A stretch of 20,334 nt of DNA. Origin: a bacterium. Lineage in GTDB: Bacteria; Actinomycetota; Actinomycetes; Actinomycetales; Actinomycetaceae. The notes beneath the pieces were generated by a model. It had not been told where the DNA came from, made no database searches, and saw nothing but the letters and a program-made list of their open reading frames with translations. The DNA lies in NCBI GenBank assembly GCA_030544165.1, contig JAUNRP010000007.1:1-20334 (forward strand). Reading direction: 5' to 3'. Shown in pieces: positions 7,464 to 14,837 of this stretch. Every line of letters starts with the position of its first letter. Position 1 is the first letter of the stretch. The position numbers were made by a program, and so were the translations under genes.

Positions 7464-8505
7464 CCCCCAATCCGAACGCGGCCAGCATCTCGGGCACGCC
7501 CACGGCCGATATCCCGCGCGCGAGCTGAAGCACGATCTCCTTGGGCGGTCCGTCGAATCGGAAGAGCAGGGAGGACTCCCGCGTTCCTCGCAGCTCGCGG
7601 GCACCGAACTCGCGCACCAGGAGTTCCCGGTCTGCGGAGGTTTCCCGCAGCGCCCACGGGCCGAGGTAGATCGCTCGCGGCAACTCCATGTGACGGCGGC
7701 GCACCCCCTGGCGGCCACGCGAGTCCATGTCCATCAGGGAGACGATCCCGGCGATCATGGTGGTGCCCCTGTGCAGGCCCTCGAGGAGGCGCTCGGCGGT
7801 GTCGACCACGCGCGGCTCGGCCTCCTCCCACGTACCCACCGGCACCCATCCGCGCAGGCGCTCCACCACCCCCGTGGGCCCGCGGTCGTACTTGAGCGTG
7901 AACCAGGCATCCCCCGGGGCTCCCACGCGGAAGCGGCTGCTCGAGGGCATCTCGTGACGGGCGAGGGCGGTGAGCCTGCGGCGGTCCCACACCTGGGTGA
8001 GGGGCTCGGTGACCCCGAAAACGTCGGGGCGGGCCAGGCCGAGGAGATCACACGTGTCCTCGAGCACCCGGCCCATCTCGATCTCCGCGAGGGGCCGGTG
8101 GTGGGCCAGGACCTCGAGTCCGATGACGGCGGTCCCCTCCGTATCGTCCGGCCCCGCGAGGTCTGCGTGGGGGCGGGCGGCGAGGAGCTTCGCGTCCAGA
8201 AGATCGTCGAGGCTGCTGAGTTCCCGGTTCGCGAGCGCGTCCACCACCACGCCGTCCCTCCGGCGGACGGCCCAGCGCCCACCCGACCGGGCCATCTCCA
8301 TCGCCAGGAGCCCGCTGACCTCGGAGTCCTCGGAGGTCACCAGGATCGGGACCCGGCCGTCCACCTCCGCCGTGGCGAGGAACAGGGCGAGTCCCGGGGT
8401 GAGTTCCACGAGCCGCCGTGGGCTCATGAACGCCACGTATCGATCAGTGCGTTCATCGATGGCGGGCAGGATGCGCGGAACGGTGTCTGTGCGCGCCATG
8501 ACCAC
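7447..8505 (-). CDS. DUF6177-like protein, first gene of toxin operon
   Basis: 352 aa, soluble, without signal peptide or transmembrane helix. GTG at 8505 is preferred over ATG at 8499 because GGAGG lies six bases before the GTG. Sequence features such as AFMSPRRLVELTPGLALFLA, WAVRRRDGVVVDAL and GAPGDAWFTLKYDRGP fit my memory of the DUF6177 family, which accompanies type VII-associated genes in Actinomyces and Streptomyces. No enzymatic motif is visible. It heads the operon and overlaps the next gene by 17 nt. EspG-like chaperone or scaffold roles are possible but untested. Confidence 0.6.
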   Translation of the reverse strand: MVMARTDTVPRILPAIDERTDRYVAFMSPRRLVELTPGLALFLATAEVDGRVPILVTSEDSEVSGLLAMEMARSGGRWAVRRRDGVVVDALANRELSSLDDLLDAKLLAARPHADLAGPDDTEGTAVIGLEVLAHHRPLAEIEMGRVLEDTCDLLGLARPDVFGVTEPLTQVWDRRRLTALARHEMPSSSRFRVGAPGDAWFTLKYDRGPTGVVERLRGWVPVGTWEEAEPRVVDTAERLLEGLHRGTTMIAGIVSLMDMDSRGRQGVRRRHMELPRAIYLGPWALRETSADRELLVREFGARELRGTRESSLLFRFDGPPKEIVLQLARGISAVGVPEMLAAFGLGDGNGR

Positions 8506-8538
8506 CCCTCTCCTCCTATCAAGCCCAAATCGATCCTG

Positions 8539-8567
8539 ACTCTAATGAGGTCGAGGAGGCGTTTCCA
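8539..8567 (-). promoter_or_regulatory. Candidate promoter of the toxin operon
   Basis: Read on the minus strand, TGGAAA (8562-8567) and TAGAGT (8539-8544) are separated by 17 bp, each matching four of six consensus bases. It lies 34 bp before the GTG at 8505, in the only gap upstream of the five-gene unit. The match is modest. Confidence 0.35.
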
Positions 8568-8604
8568 GAACATCCGGGACCGGGAATCTACCCCCGCCCG
8601 AACG

Positions 8605-9546
8605 TCAGTGCTTGACGCTCGGCATCCTCACGGTGCGGTCCCCGCTCACGGTCTCCCACGGCACCTCCGCGGGCAGCAATGCGTTGAACTCATCGATCAG
8701 CATCGCCTGGTAGTCCCCGGCAAAAGTCCCGTCCAGGAACCTCCCCAGCGCCTCCTCCCGGAAGCGCTTCCAGGAGAACTTCTCCTTGCCGGGCAGGATC
8801 GGGTAGTAGAGCACCTCCTCCTTGGCGGCGGCATCCCGGTCTCCGGGGGCGTCCCCGATCAACATGATGTGCTCGCCATCCGCGTACTTCCCCTTGGCGC
8901 CGTAGTGCACGTGCTGGGCCTTGCCGCCCATCTCCTGACCAGCGATCACGCCCATGAACTGCGCCAACCCGTGCTCGGACCACTCGCGCTCCAACGCCTC
9001 GAGCGGCGTTGCGGAGACCACGATCTGGTCCACCTTCCCGTCCATCGCCTCCATGGCCTCGCGCACGCCCGGGAACGGGCCCGCGCCGTGGACCATCTCC
9101 GCGATCCTGCGGTTCACGTCGTCCCCCCACCGGATCATCCGGTCAGCCGTCTCGGAGGGATTCTCCGCCGCCCACGCCGCCAGGCCCTTGTCCGAGAGCG
9201 GGTAGGAGGAATCAATGAAGTCCGTGAGCTCCGGGTAGTCCGGGATCACCACGCCGCGCTCCGCCACCTCCGCGCGGTCCCGCAGCAGGTCCAGGAGCTG
9301 GCGCAGCGCCAGCCACCTGTTCAGCCCGCGCGTGATGGATCCGAGGTTGACGAACACCGCCGTCTCCCGCGCCAGCGTGGAGACCGGCTGCAGGTCCCAC
9401 GCCAGGATGTACGCCGGCGTGAAGCACTCGAGGTGCTTGATGTCCATCGCGTCCATCGCGCAGCCATCGGAATCGATCCCAACAAAGAACTCGTGCTTCG
9501 GCTCGAAGTCCACGAGCACCTGGGCAGCAGCGGGCATCTCGGCCAT
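8605..9546 (-). CDS. HAD-superfamily hydrolase
   Basis: 313 aa, cytoplasmic. ATG at 9546 is chosen over a longer reading because AAAGGACC precedes it and the upstream extension is repeat-derived, proline-rich sequence. HAD motif I is VGIDSDG (D25 nucleophile, D27), motif II the serine of VVSAT (S178), motif III probably K209 in MGGKAQH, and motif IV LIGDAPGD (D232, D236). A helical cap lies between motifs I and II. This supports a phosphatase-type enzyme, but the substrate is not readable. It follows the GH3 gene in the same direction after 205 bp of repeats, so the two may share a carbohydrate-related job. Confidence 0.8.
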   Translation of the reverse strand: MAEMPAAAQVLVDFEPKHEFFVGIDSDGCAMDAMDIKHLECFTPAYILAWDLQPVSTLARETAVFVNLGSITRGLNRWLALRQLLDLLRDRAEVAERGVVIPDYPELTDFIDSSYPLSDKGLAAWAAENPSETADRMIRWGDDVNRRIAEMVHGAGPFPGVREAMEAMDGKVDQIVVSATPLEALEREWSEHGLAQFMGVIAGQEMGGKAQHVHYGAKGKYADGEHIMLIGDAPGDRDAAAKEEVLYYPILPGKEKFSWKRFREEALGRFLDGTFAGDYQAMLIDEFNALLPAEVPWETVSGDRTVRMPSVKH

Positions 9547-9584
9547 TCGGGGTGGTCCTTTCGGGAGGTGGGGTGGGGGTTGGT

Positions 9585-9735
9585 GGGCCGACGACGCAAC
9601 TCGGGTCCCGTCGTCGGGGGGTAGCGGGCGGATGGTGGGCTGGGAGTCGGGCCGACGACGCAACTCGGGTCTCGCCGTCGGGTGGTAGTGGGCGGATGGT
9701 GGGCTGGGGACGGAACTCGGGTCCCGTCGTCGTCG
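9585..9735. repeat. Tandem hairpin-bearing repeats between GH3 and HAD genes
   Basis: A unit containing CCGACGACG, then CAACTCGGGTC, then CGTCGTCGG, then GGGCGGATGGTGGGCTGG occurs at 9585 and again at 9649 (64 bp apart), with a partial third copy at about 9711-9735. The first copy forms a perfect 9-bp stem (9588-9596 with 9609-9617); the second has one mismatch (9652-9660 with 9673-9681). The same stem core returns at 20052-20084. Confidence 0.75.
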
Positions 9736-9751
9736 AACCTGGGAGGCCGGG

Positions 9752-11509
9752 TCAGAGGCGCGTGTCCGGGAGGCCGCACCAGACGTCCGTGGACGGTTCG
9801 CCGCGGAACTCGGCCCGGCCCTCGAGCTTGTCCAGGACGGCCTGGACGGTGTGTTCGTGGGCGTCGTAGGCGTTGATGAAGGTCTTGACCTGCGGCACGT
9901 CCGCGAGGTGGTACGGGCAGGCGAAGGAGACGAACACCGTGGGCAGCTCGTGGACGTACCACGGGATGTCCGGGGTGCCCTTGGAGGCCGGCCAGTACAC
10001 GCGCTCGGTGGGCTGCATGAGGCCGTTGACCTGGGCGGCGGAGATGACGAGGTCGTACGTCTCGGTGAGCGCGGAGATGGGGGCCTTGCCCGCGTAGGCC
10101 CCCACCACGGCGGCGGCGAACTCCTCGTCCGTCATGCGGGACTGCTTGTCCGTGAGCGACTCGTACAGCTCCACCTCGTAGCCGCGCTCGCGCATCTTCT
10201 CCGCGAGCAGGTCCGCGCCACGCGGCCCCTTGGAGTGGGCCATCGGGTTCTTGGGGCCGGAGATCGGGACTACCAGCACGCGGCGGTGCTTCTCCGGGGA
10301 GATCGGCAGGACTCCGTCATCCGTGTCCTTGACCAGGGTGACCGCCCGCTCGGAGAGCTCGCGCGCCACCTCGAGGTTCTCCGGGAGCTGGATGCGGGCC
10401 ATCGCCTCGTCCTTGGGCGGGAGGATCTCCTCGCGCGCGGCGGTGTGCAGGCCGATCCGGGCCTTGAGCCCGAGCGTGCGCGTGACGGCCTCGTCCAGGC
10501 GCTCGCGGGTGAGGCGGCCGTCCGCGAGGGCCTCCATCATCCAGCCGAAGTCCTCGTCCGGATCGTTGAAGAAGAGGAAGAGGTCGCAGCCGGCCATGAT
10601 CGCCATCGGGAGGATGTCCCTGCGCCTCGCGAAGCCGGTCATCCCCACCATGTGGGAGGCGTCCGTGACCACCACGCCGTTGAAGCCGAGCTTCCCGCGC
10701 AGGAGGTCCGTGGTGATCTCCTTTGAGAGCGTGGCCGGGGTGAACTCGTTCGAGTCCGGCGCGAAGTGCTTCTGGTAGCTCGGCAGCGCGATGTGCCCGG
10801 CCATGATGCTCGGCAGCCCCGCATCGATCAGCCCCTGGTAGACCTTCCCGAACGTGGCATCCCACTCCTCGGTGGAGTACCAGTTGGGGGCCGAGCTCAG
10901 GTGCTGGTCCCGCTCATCGATCCCGTCCCCCGGGAAGTGCTTGGCCGCCGGCATGATGCCGGATTCCATGATCCCGCGCATGTACTCGAGGCTGAGCTCG
11001 ATCGTCTGGTCCGGGTCCTCGCTCCACGTGCGCACGGAGATGATCGGGTTGCGCCAGTTTCGGTAGAGGTCCACCACCGGCGCGAAGCTCCAGTTGCACC
11101 CGATCGCCGCCGCCTCCACGCCGGAGATGCGGCCCATCTCGTAGGCGTAGCGTTTTGCGTCCGAGCCGGCGGCCGCCACCTTGATCTCCCAGCCCACGTA
11201 CGTGCCATCGGTGCAGGCGCCGTTGCCGCCCGCCTCCGTGTTGGCGGCGATCAGCAGCGGGATCTTCGACTTCGTCTGCAGGACCCGGTTCTGCTCCCAG
11301 ATCTCCGCCGCAGGCCCCGGCTGGTACCGGACCGCGGCGATGTGGTACTTCTGCACCATCTCGGTCAGGTAGTCCTCATCCCGCGAGGACCCCATGTTCA
11401 CGAACAGTTGACCGATCTTCTCCTCATCGGTCATGCCCGCCAGGGTCTCCTCCACCCACCGGATGGCGTCATCGTCCAGGCTGAACGGCTGGGCGGTCAG
11501 ATCCACCAT
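9752..11509 (-). CDS. Glycoside hydrolase family 3 enzyme, NagZ-like
   Basis: 585 aa with no signal peptide, so probably cytoplasmic. The N-terminal TIM-barrel carries KHFPGDG (190-196), followed by D201-Q-H203, matching the Asp-His acid/base dyad of NagZ-type GH3 enzymes. FNGVVVTDASHMVG contains the probable nucleophile D283. A C-terminal alpha/beta domain (from about residue 355) extends beyond the minimal single-domain NagZ, as in Nag3-type beta-N-acetylglucosaminidases or phosphorylases. GAAGGAG precedes the ATG. The substrate could be N-acetylglucosaminides from cell wall or chitin; this is inferred from the D-x-H dyad. It may be cotranscribed with the HAD gene downstream. Confidence 0.85.
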   Translation of the reverse strand: MVDLTAQPFSLDDDAIRWVEETLAGMTDEEKIGQLFVNMGSSRDEDYLTEMVQKYHIAAVRYQPGPAAEIWEQNRVLQTKSKIPLLIAANTEAGGNGACTDGTYVGWEIKVAAAGSDAKRYAYEMGRISGVEAAAIGCNWSFAPVVDLYRNWRNPIISVRTWSEDPDQTIELSLEYMRGIMESGIMPAAKHFPGDGIDERDQHLSSAPNWYSTEEWDATFGKVYQGLIDAGLPSIMAGHIALPSYQKHFAPDSNEFTPATLSKEITTDLLRGKLGFNGVVVTDASHMVGMTGFARRRDILPMAIMAGCDLFLFFNDPDEDFGWMMEALADGRLTRERLDEAVTRTLGLKARIGLHTAAREEILPPKDEAMARIQLPENLEVARELSERAVTLVKDTDDGVLPISPEKHRRVLVVPISGPKNPMAHSKGPRGADLLAEKMRERGYEVELYESLTDKQSRMTDEEFAAAVVGAYAGKAPISALTETYDLVISAAQVNGLMQPTERVYWPASKGTPDIPWYVHELPTVFVSFACPYHLADVPQVKTFINAYDAHEHTVQAVLDKLEGRAEFRGEPSTDVWCGLPDTRL

Positions 11510-11534
11510 CGTCTCGCTCCTTCGCTTGACTTCT

Positions 11535-11549
11535 CACTGGCACCCAGTG
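11535..11549. promoter_or_regulatory. Candidate operator upstream of GH3 gene
   Basis: CACTGG-CAC-CCAGTG is a perfect 6-bp inverted repeat with a 3-bp centre, 25 bp upstream of the GH3 start. The position suits a repressor site overlapping the promoter or leader. No regulator gene is adjacent. Confidence 0.35.
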
Positions 11550-11604
11550 TCACGGATGTGCCGGAGCCCTGCGGAAACTTCTGGGAAGTTGCCACGCGGC
11601 GCGC

Positions 11605-12258
11605 TCAGGCCTCGGGGGTGGTCTCCGCGTACCTCGCGCGCAGGTCCTCCCATCCGTAGTCCAGCGCCTTCTCCCCGACGACGCGGCTGACCTTCTGGGG
11701 ATCAGCCCCCGCGGGCCGGGGGGTGCCCTTGGAGCTGTGGTGGGGGTTCTCCGGGGTGGCTCCCTGGCGGATCAGGGTGGCGAGCACCGCGAGGCAGACG
11801 TCCCAGCCGGCGGCGGAGTTGATGGCCTCCTCGCGAGAGCCGGCCTCGTGCTGGAGGGTGAGCTGGGTGACCGGGGTGCCGCCGGTCTCCCTGGCGGACA
11901 TCCCCACGATCGTCCAGGTGAGCGTGGCATCGCCCCACCGGTGGCGGACCGTGTGGGAGGGGTCCACCTCGAGGACGTCGGCCAGGACGTCCTCATCCGT
12001 GGGGTTCTCGCGGGAGCGCCGGGTGCCGGTGGAGGTGAGGTCCTCGTCAGGGACGATGGGTGACCACGCGGTCAGGCGCTTCTTCTGGACCAGCCAGGGC
12101 CACACGTCGTCGGGGGAGGAAGGGAGGGCGCGGGTCAGGGTGACGCACCAGGTGCCGGTGCCGGGGGAGGCGCCGGCGGTTTGGGCGCCGAGGGGGGTGA
12201 TGGTGGCGTGGCCTCCTGCGGCGGCGAGCTCGGCGGCGACGTGGTGGTTGACGGACAC
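11605..12258 (-). CDS. SRPBCC / AHSA1-type domain protein
   Basis: 217 aa, starting at GTG behind GAGAGGAG. The segment TWCVTLTRALPSSPDDVWPWLVQKKRLTAWSPIVPDED resembles the opening of AHSA1/SRPBCC proteins, which have a ligand-binding helix-grip fold. Later stretches RHRWGDATLTWTIV and TQLTLQHEAGSREEAINSAAGWDVCLAVLATLI match the beta-strand and long C-terminal helix of that fold. A charged C-terminal tail ending in DYGWEDLRARYAE extends past it. The molecular role is unknown; the family covers lipid or aromatic binding and stress proteins. The region upstream of its start contains the ogt-derived 47-bp fragment. Confidence 0.75.
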   Translation of the reverse strand: MSVNHHVAAELAAAGGHATITPLGAQTAGASPGTGTWCVTLTRALPSSPDDVWPWLVQKKRLTAWSPIVPDEDLTSTGTRRSRENPTDEDVLADVLEVDPSHTVRHRWGDATLTWTIVGMSARETGGTPVTQLTLQHEAGSREEAINSAAGWDVCLAVLATLIRQGATPENPHHSSKGTPRPAGADPQKVSRVVGEKALDYGWEDLRARYAETTPEA

Positions 12259-12322
12259 TTCCTGCTCCTCTCGTGCCTGGCGCCCGGGGCGGGGCGGCCC
12301 TCGTGGGTGGCGGCGGTTGCTG

Positions 12323-12369
12323 GGTCTCCAAGCCTCCCGTATCGCCGGTGATTGCGCTGGAGGTTGAGA
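12323..12369 (-). pseudogene. 47-bp ogt fragment (left copy)
   Basis: This stretch aligns without gaps to 14934-14980 inside the intact ogt gene, with about four mismatches. On the minus strand it encodes SSAITGDTGGLET, versus SSAITGYAGGLET in Ogt, the conserved segment after the active site. Nothing on either side matches ogt. It is a remnant or partial duplication in the same orientation as the parent gene, lying just upstream of the sigma-factor module. Confidence 0.75.
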
Positions 12370-12372
12370 GGG

Positions 12373-12389
12373 GGAACGTGAGATTCACG
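12373..12389 (+). promoter_or_regulatory. Candidate regulatory site before the sigma module
   Basis: GGAAC (12373-12377) resembles the -35 element used by many ECF sigma factors and overlaps by one base the palindrome CGTGA-GAT-TCACG (12377-12389). This is the only intergenic space before the three-gene module. No convincing ECF -10 element follows, so autoregulation is only a suggestion. Confidence 0.25.
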
Positions 12390-12481
12390 AGAAATCCGGA
12401 CATGTAACTGATGACGGGTCCTTCTGGACTCTCCCGAAGGTGTGGAATGCCGAATTCAGGATCAGATCGAAGGAGGGCGAG

Positions 12482-13156
12482 ATGAGCAGCACGGGTAGAT
12501 CGCAACGAGTTCGAGCACTGGTATCGGCGTTGGTGATGATTGGAGCGCTGAGCGCCACGAGCGTACTCGCCAGCGAGCCGACCGACGGCGATCGACAGAT
12601 TCAGCAGGAGCTCGCGGCAGTGGGAGATCAGGAGGCGTTCACCCGCTTTCTGGCCCACGTGGTCGAGCACTTTGGATCGGACGTGGTGGATCACTCGTGG
12701 CACCAGGACCACGGTGTGGTGGTTGTGAGCGAGAGCGCTTACGAGAGTGTGAAACGGCAGGCGTCTTCTGCGGGCGTGAGGATCGTGGTGGAGGCCGCCC
12801 CTCCGCACTTCGTTGCATTCGGTGACCGCTCCACGGTGGAGCTGGCAGTCCTCGAGGAGCTCTCGACTCTTGGGGTCGAGTCGATGGCGGCGCGATATGA
12901 GCCGGACACGCGTTCTGTGGTGGTCACCGTGTGGTCCGATGAAGGTTGGTCAGTACCGGAGTCCATCACGGCACGAATCGAGAACCAGCCTGAGATCTCC
13001 GAGCGGGGAATCTCGGTCGTGGTGGTAGTGGAAACGGCCGATGATGCGCCGCAAGCCGGGAGTGGAGCCGGGGACGTGATAACGGAGGTTGCCGAGGATC
13101 TGGCGGGGGACACTGATGTGGTCTTCGACGGAGATCCGCCACGTACGGATGGATAG
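12482..13156 (+). CDS. Secreted protein of unknown function
   Basis: 224 aa. ATG at 12482 is chosen because AAGGAGGG lies just before it and the product then opens with a classic signal peptide: basic residues, a hydrophobic core (ALVSALVMIGALSA) and a likely cut near VLAS. The mature part is acidic and seems to hold two related alpha/beta units (about residues 60-105 and 115-180), reminiscent of the prodomains of secreted serine proteases, but no catalytic domain follows. The tail is Asp/Gly-rich. I do not recognise the family. It is the first gene of a unit with a sigma factor and a membrane protein, so it may be sensed by or act with that pathway. Confidence 0.7.
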   Translation: MSSTGRSQRVRALVSALVMIGALSATSVLASEPTDGDRQIQQELAAVGDQEAFTRFLAHVVEHFGSDVVDHSWHQDHGVVVVSESAYESVKRQASSAGVRIVVEAAPPHFVAFGDRSTVELAVLEELSTLGVESMAARYEPDTRSVVVTVWSDEGWSVPESITARIENQPEISERGISVVVVVETADDAPQAGSGAGDVITEVAEDLAGDTDVVFDGDPPRTDG

Positions 13157-13233
13157 CCGGGCATGCGTCGATGGTGTGCGCGCGTTCCGCGTGGCTGCCG
13201 ATCGCCATCTCAGGGAGGCAAGGAAGAGCCGGA

Positions 13234-13752
13234 GTGGAAGAACGGGATTTCGAGGAGTTCTACCGTCGAATTCAGCCTGCTCTCTTCCGGTTCGGAATGC
13301 GCCAACTGGACGCTGAATCTGCCAGCGACGCAGCCATCGAAACGTTGCGCACCATCTGGAACAAGGATCTCCCGCCCCCGCGAAGCCCGGGCGAGGAGGC
13401 GAAGTTGCATGGTCTTGCCTTCAAGATCATGAGGGGGCTGATAACGAATCATCGACGGGGAGAGGCAAGGAGAAACAGGATGCTGCAATCTCTGACGACT
13501 CTCCTGCATGTGGGCGGGGGAAGCGAGCCAGATGTGGCCGATGTGTTCGAGGATGACCGGAACGAACTGCTTTCGAGTCTTCCTCCTTCGGAGCGAGAGG
13601 TGGTTCTGCTGGTGGCCGACGGATATCGCGTCCACGAGATCGCGGCCATCCTCGATTGCAGCCCGAACGCCGTGAGCATGCGCCTGATGAGGGCGCGAGC
13701 GCGCCTGCGGTCGATTCTTGAATCTGACGATTCTGGGAAGGGGGCTGGATAG
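13234..13752 (+). CDS. ECF-like RNA polymerase sigma factor
   Basis: 172 aa. The frame is open from 13171, but GTG at 13234 is preferred because AAGGAAG precedes it and the product starts with the sigma region 2 helix (DFEEFYRRIQPALFRFGMRQL). Region 4 is clear at about residues 112-162: LPPSEREVVLLVADGYRVHEIAAILDCSPNAVSMRLMRARARLR, a helix-turn-helix for -35 recognition. The region 2 portion is divergent and lacks the usual strong DxxQ motif, so core binding may be atypical. Its TAG stop overlaps the GTG of the next gene by one base, implying coupling with a probable regulator. Confidence 0.85.
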   Translation: MEERDFEEFYRRIQPALFRFGMRQLDAESASDAAIETLRTIWNKDLPPPRSPGEEAKLHGLAFKIMRGLITNHRRGEARRNRMLQSLTTLLHVGGGSEPDVADVFEDDRNELLSSLPPSEREVVLLVADGYRVHEIAAILDCSPNAVSMRLMRARARLRSILESDDSGKGAG

Positions 13753-14819
13753 TGGCCCGGGATTCCGAGATCGAGATGCGAAGTCATCTGGAAACTGAGA
13801 CTCGTGAACTCTTGGCACGAGTGGGTGTGCATCCATGGCATCCGCCGTTGGACGAAGTTGACCGCGTGAGGTTCGAGGCTGCTGCGGAGAGGGGACTGAA
13901 CCAGATCCTCTCCGAGGAGGCGAGGAAATCTGGAGGGCGCAGATACCACCCGCGATCACTCCCGCGCATGGTGGTAGCAGCGGGTGCCTGCGTGGTGGTT
14001 CTCATGATTGCGATCGGTGTGAGCCTCCTGAACCGAGCGACAAACATGGAGGTGACGCCAACTCCTCCCATGGCCGAGATGGTCATGGGGGATGGTGGCG
14101 TTGCCTCCGTGGTGAGTCAGCTCTCCGAATCGCTCGCGCACCAGGCGAGTGGAGCCGTGGATGGATCCGTCCAGCGTGTGGTGACGTACGAGTGGGAGCT
14201 CACCGACCACTCGGTGGGCAGCGGCGAGCGAAGCTCGTCGCTCGAGGCGGTGCGTGTGGACCGGTTACTGACCCCGGACGGCTTCGCGCGCGTCATTGAG
14301 AGGCGGGGCCAGGAACTGGATGAAGATGGCCGGTTGCCTCGTGCTGCCCTCGCTCGGGAGGAGGCGGTTGTTTCGGACGAGATGGCCTCGGGACCCCCGG
14401 AGGGGGCGGAGTACCCGGATCTTCTTCTCACGGACTTTGCCGCCCTCGCTGAACGGATCGCACCGGATTGCCCGGGAGATGCTCGCTGTATCGGCGAGGC
14501 GCTCATTGCACTTCACTCCACGTACGTGGTGGACCCCCTGCTGGGGGCCGCGTTGTGGGAGGTGCTTGGAGGGACCGAGGGGGTTGTGCTGCTCGGTGAG
14601 ACGCTGGACCGGCTTGGTAGGCCGGCCGTGGCGCTTCAGGTTCCGGGTCACGACGCGGAGCATGTGACAGTGATCTTTGCCGATCTTGAGCGCGGGGCGT
14701 TCCTCGGCAGCGAATCGATCCTCGTCACGAGCAGGCCCGGCGACGGACTCGTGGCCCCCGCGGTTGTCAGCTTCAGCGCACTCGCCTACGCGGTGCTGGA
14801 GTCCGACCTGGCTCCGTGA
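13752..14819 (+). CDS. Single-pass membrane protein, candidate anti-sigma factor
   Basis: 355 aa, starting at GTG that overlaps the sigma gene stop. About 72 cytoplasmic residues precede one transmembrane helix (about 73-93), followed by a long external domain with a close cysteine pair (C240, C246). The order sigma factor then membrane protein, and the external domain style, resemble the CU044_5270-type proteins that follow ECF sigma factors in actinobacteria. No zinc-binding anti-sigma motif (HxxxCxxC) is seen in the cytoplasmic part, so the anti-sigma role rests on context. It ends 18 bp from the convergent ogt stop. Confidence 0.7.
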   Translation: MARDSEIEMRSHLETETRELLARVGVHPWHPPLDEVDRVRFEAAAERGLNQILSEEARKSGGRRYHPRSLPRMVVAAGACVVVLMIAIGVSLLNRATNMEVTPTPPMAEMVMGDGGVASVVSQLSESLAHQASGAVDGSVQRVVTYEWELTDHSVGSGERSSSLEAVRVDRLLTPDGFARVIERRGQELDEDGRLPRAALAREEAVVSDEMASGPPEGAEYPDLLLTDFAALAERIAPDCPGDARCIGEALIALHSTYVVDPLLGAALWEVLGGTEGVVLLGETLDRLGRPAVALQVPGHDAEHVTVIFADLERGAFLGSESILVTSRPGDGLVAPAVVSFSALAYAVLESDLAP

Positions 14820-14837
14820 GTGGCGGTCTCTGCCCGG

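Noticed and set aside
7285..9624. A 779-codon open frame on the plus strand.
   Set aside because: It lies antisense to the DUF6177-like and HAD genes, is rich in Arg, His and Pro without domains, and is a typical GC3 shadow.
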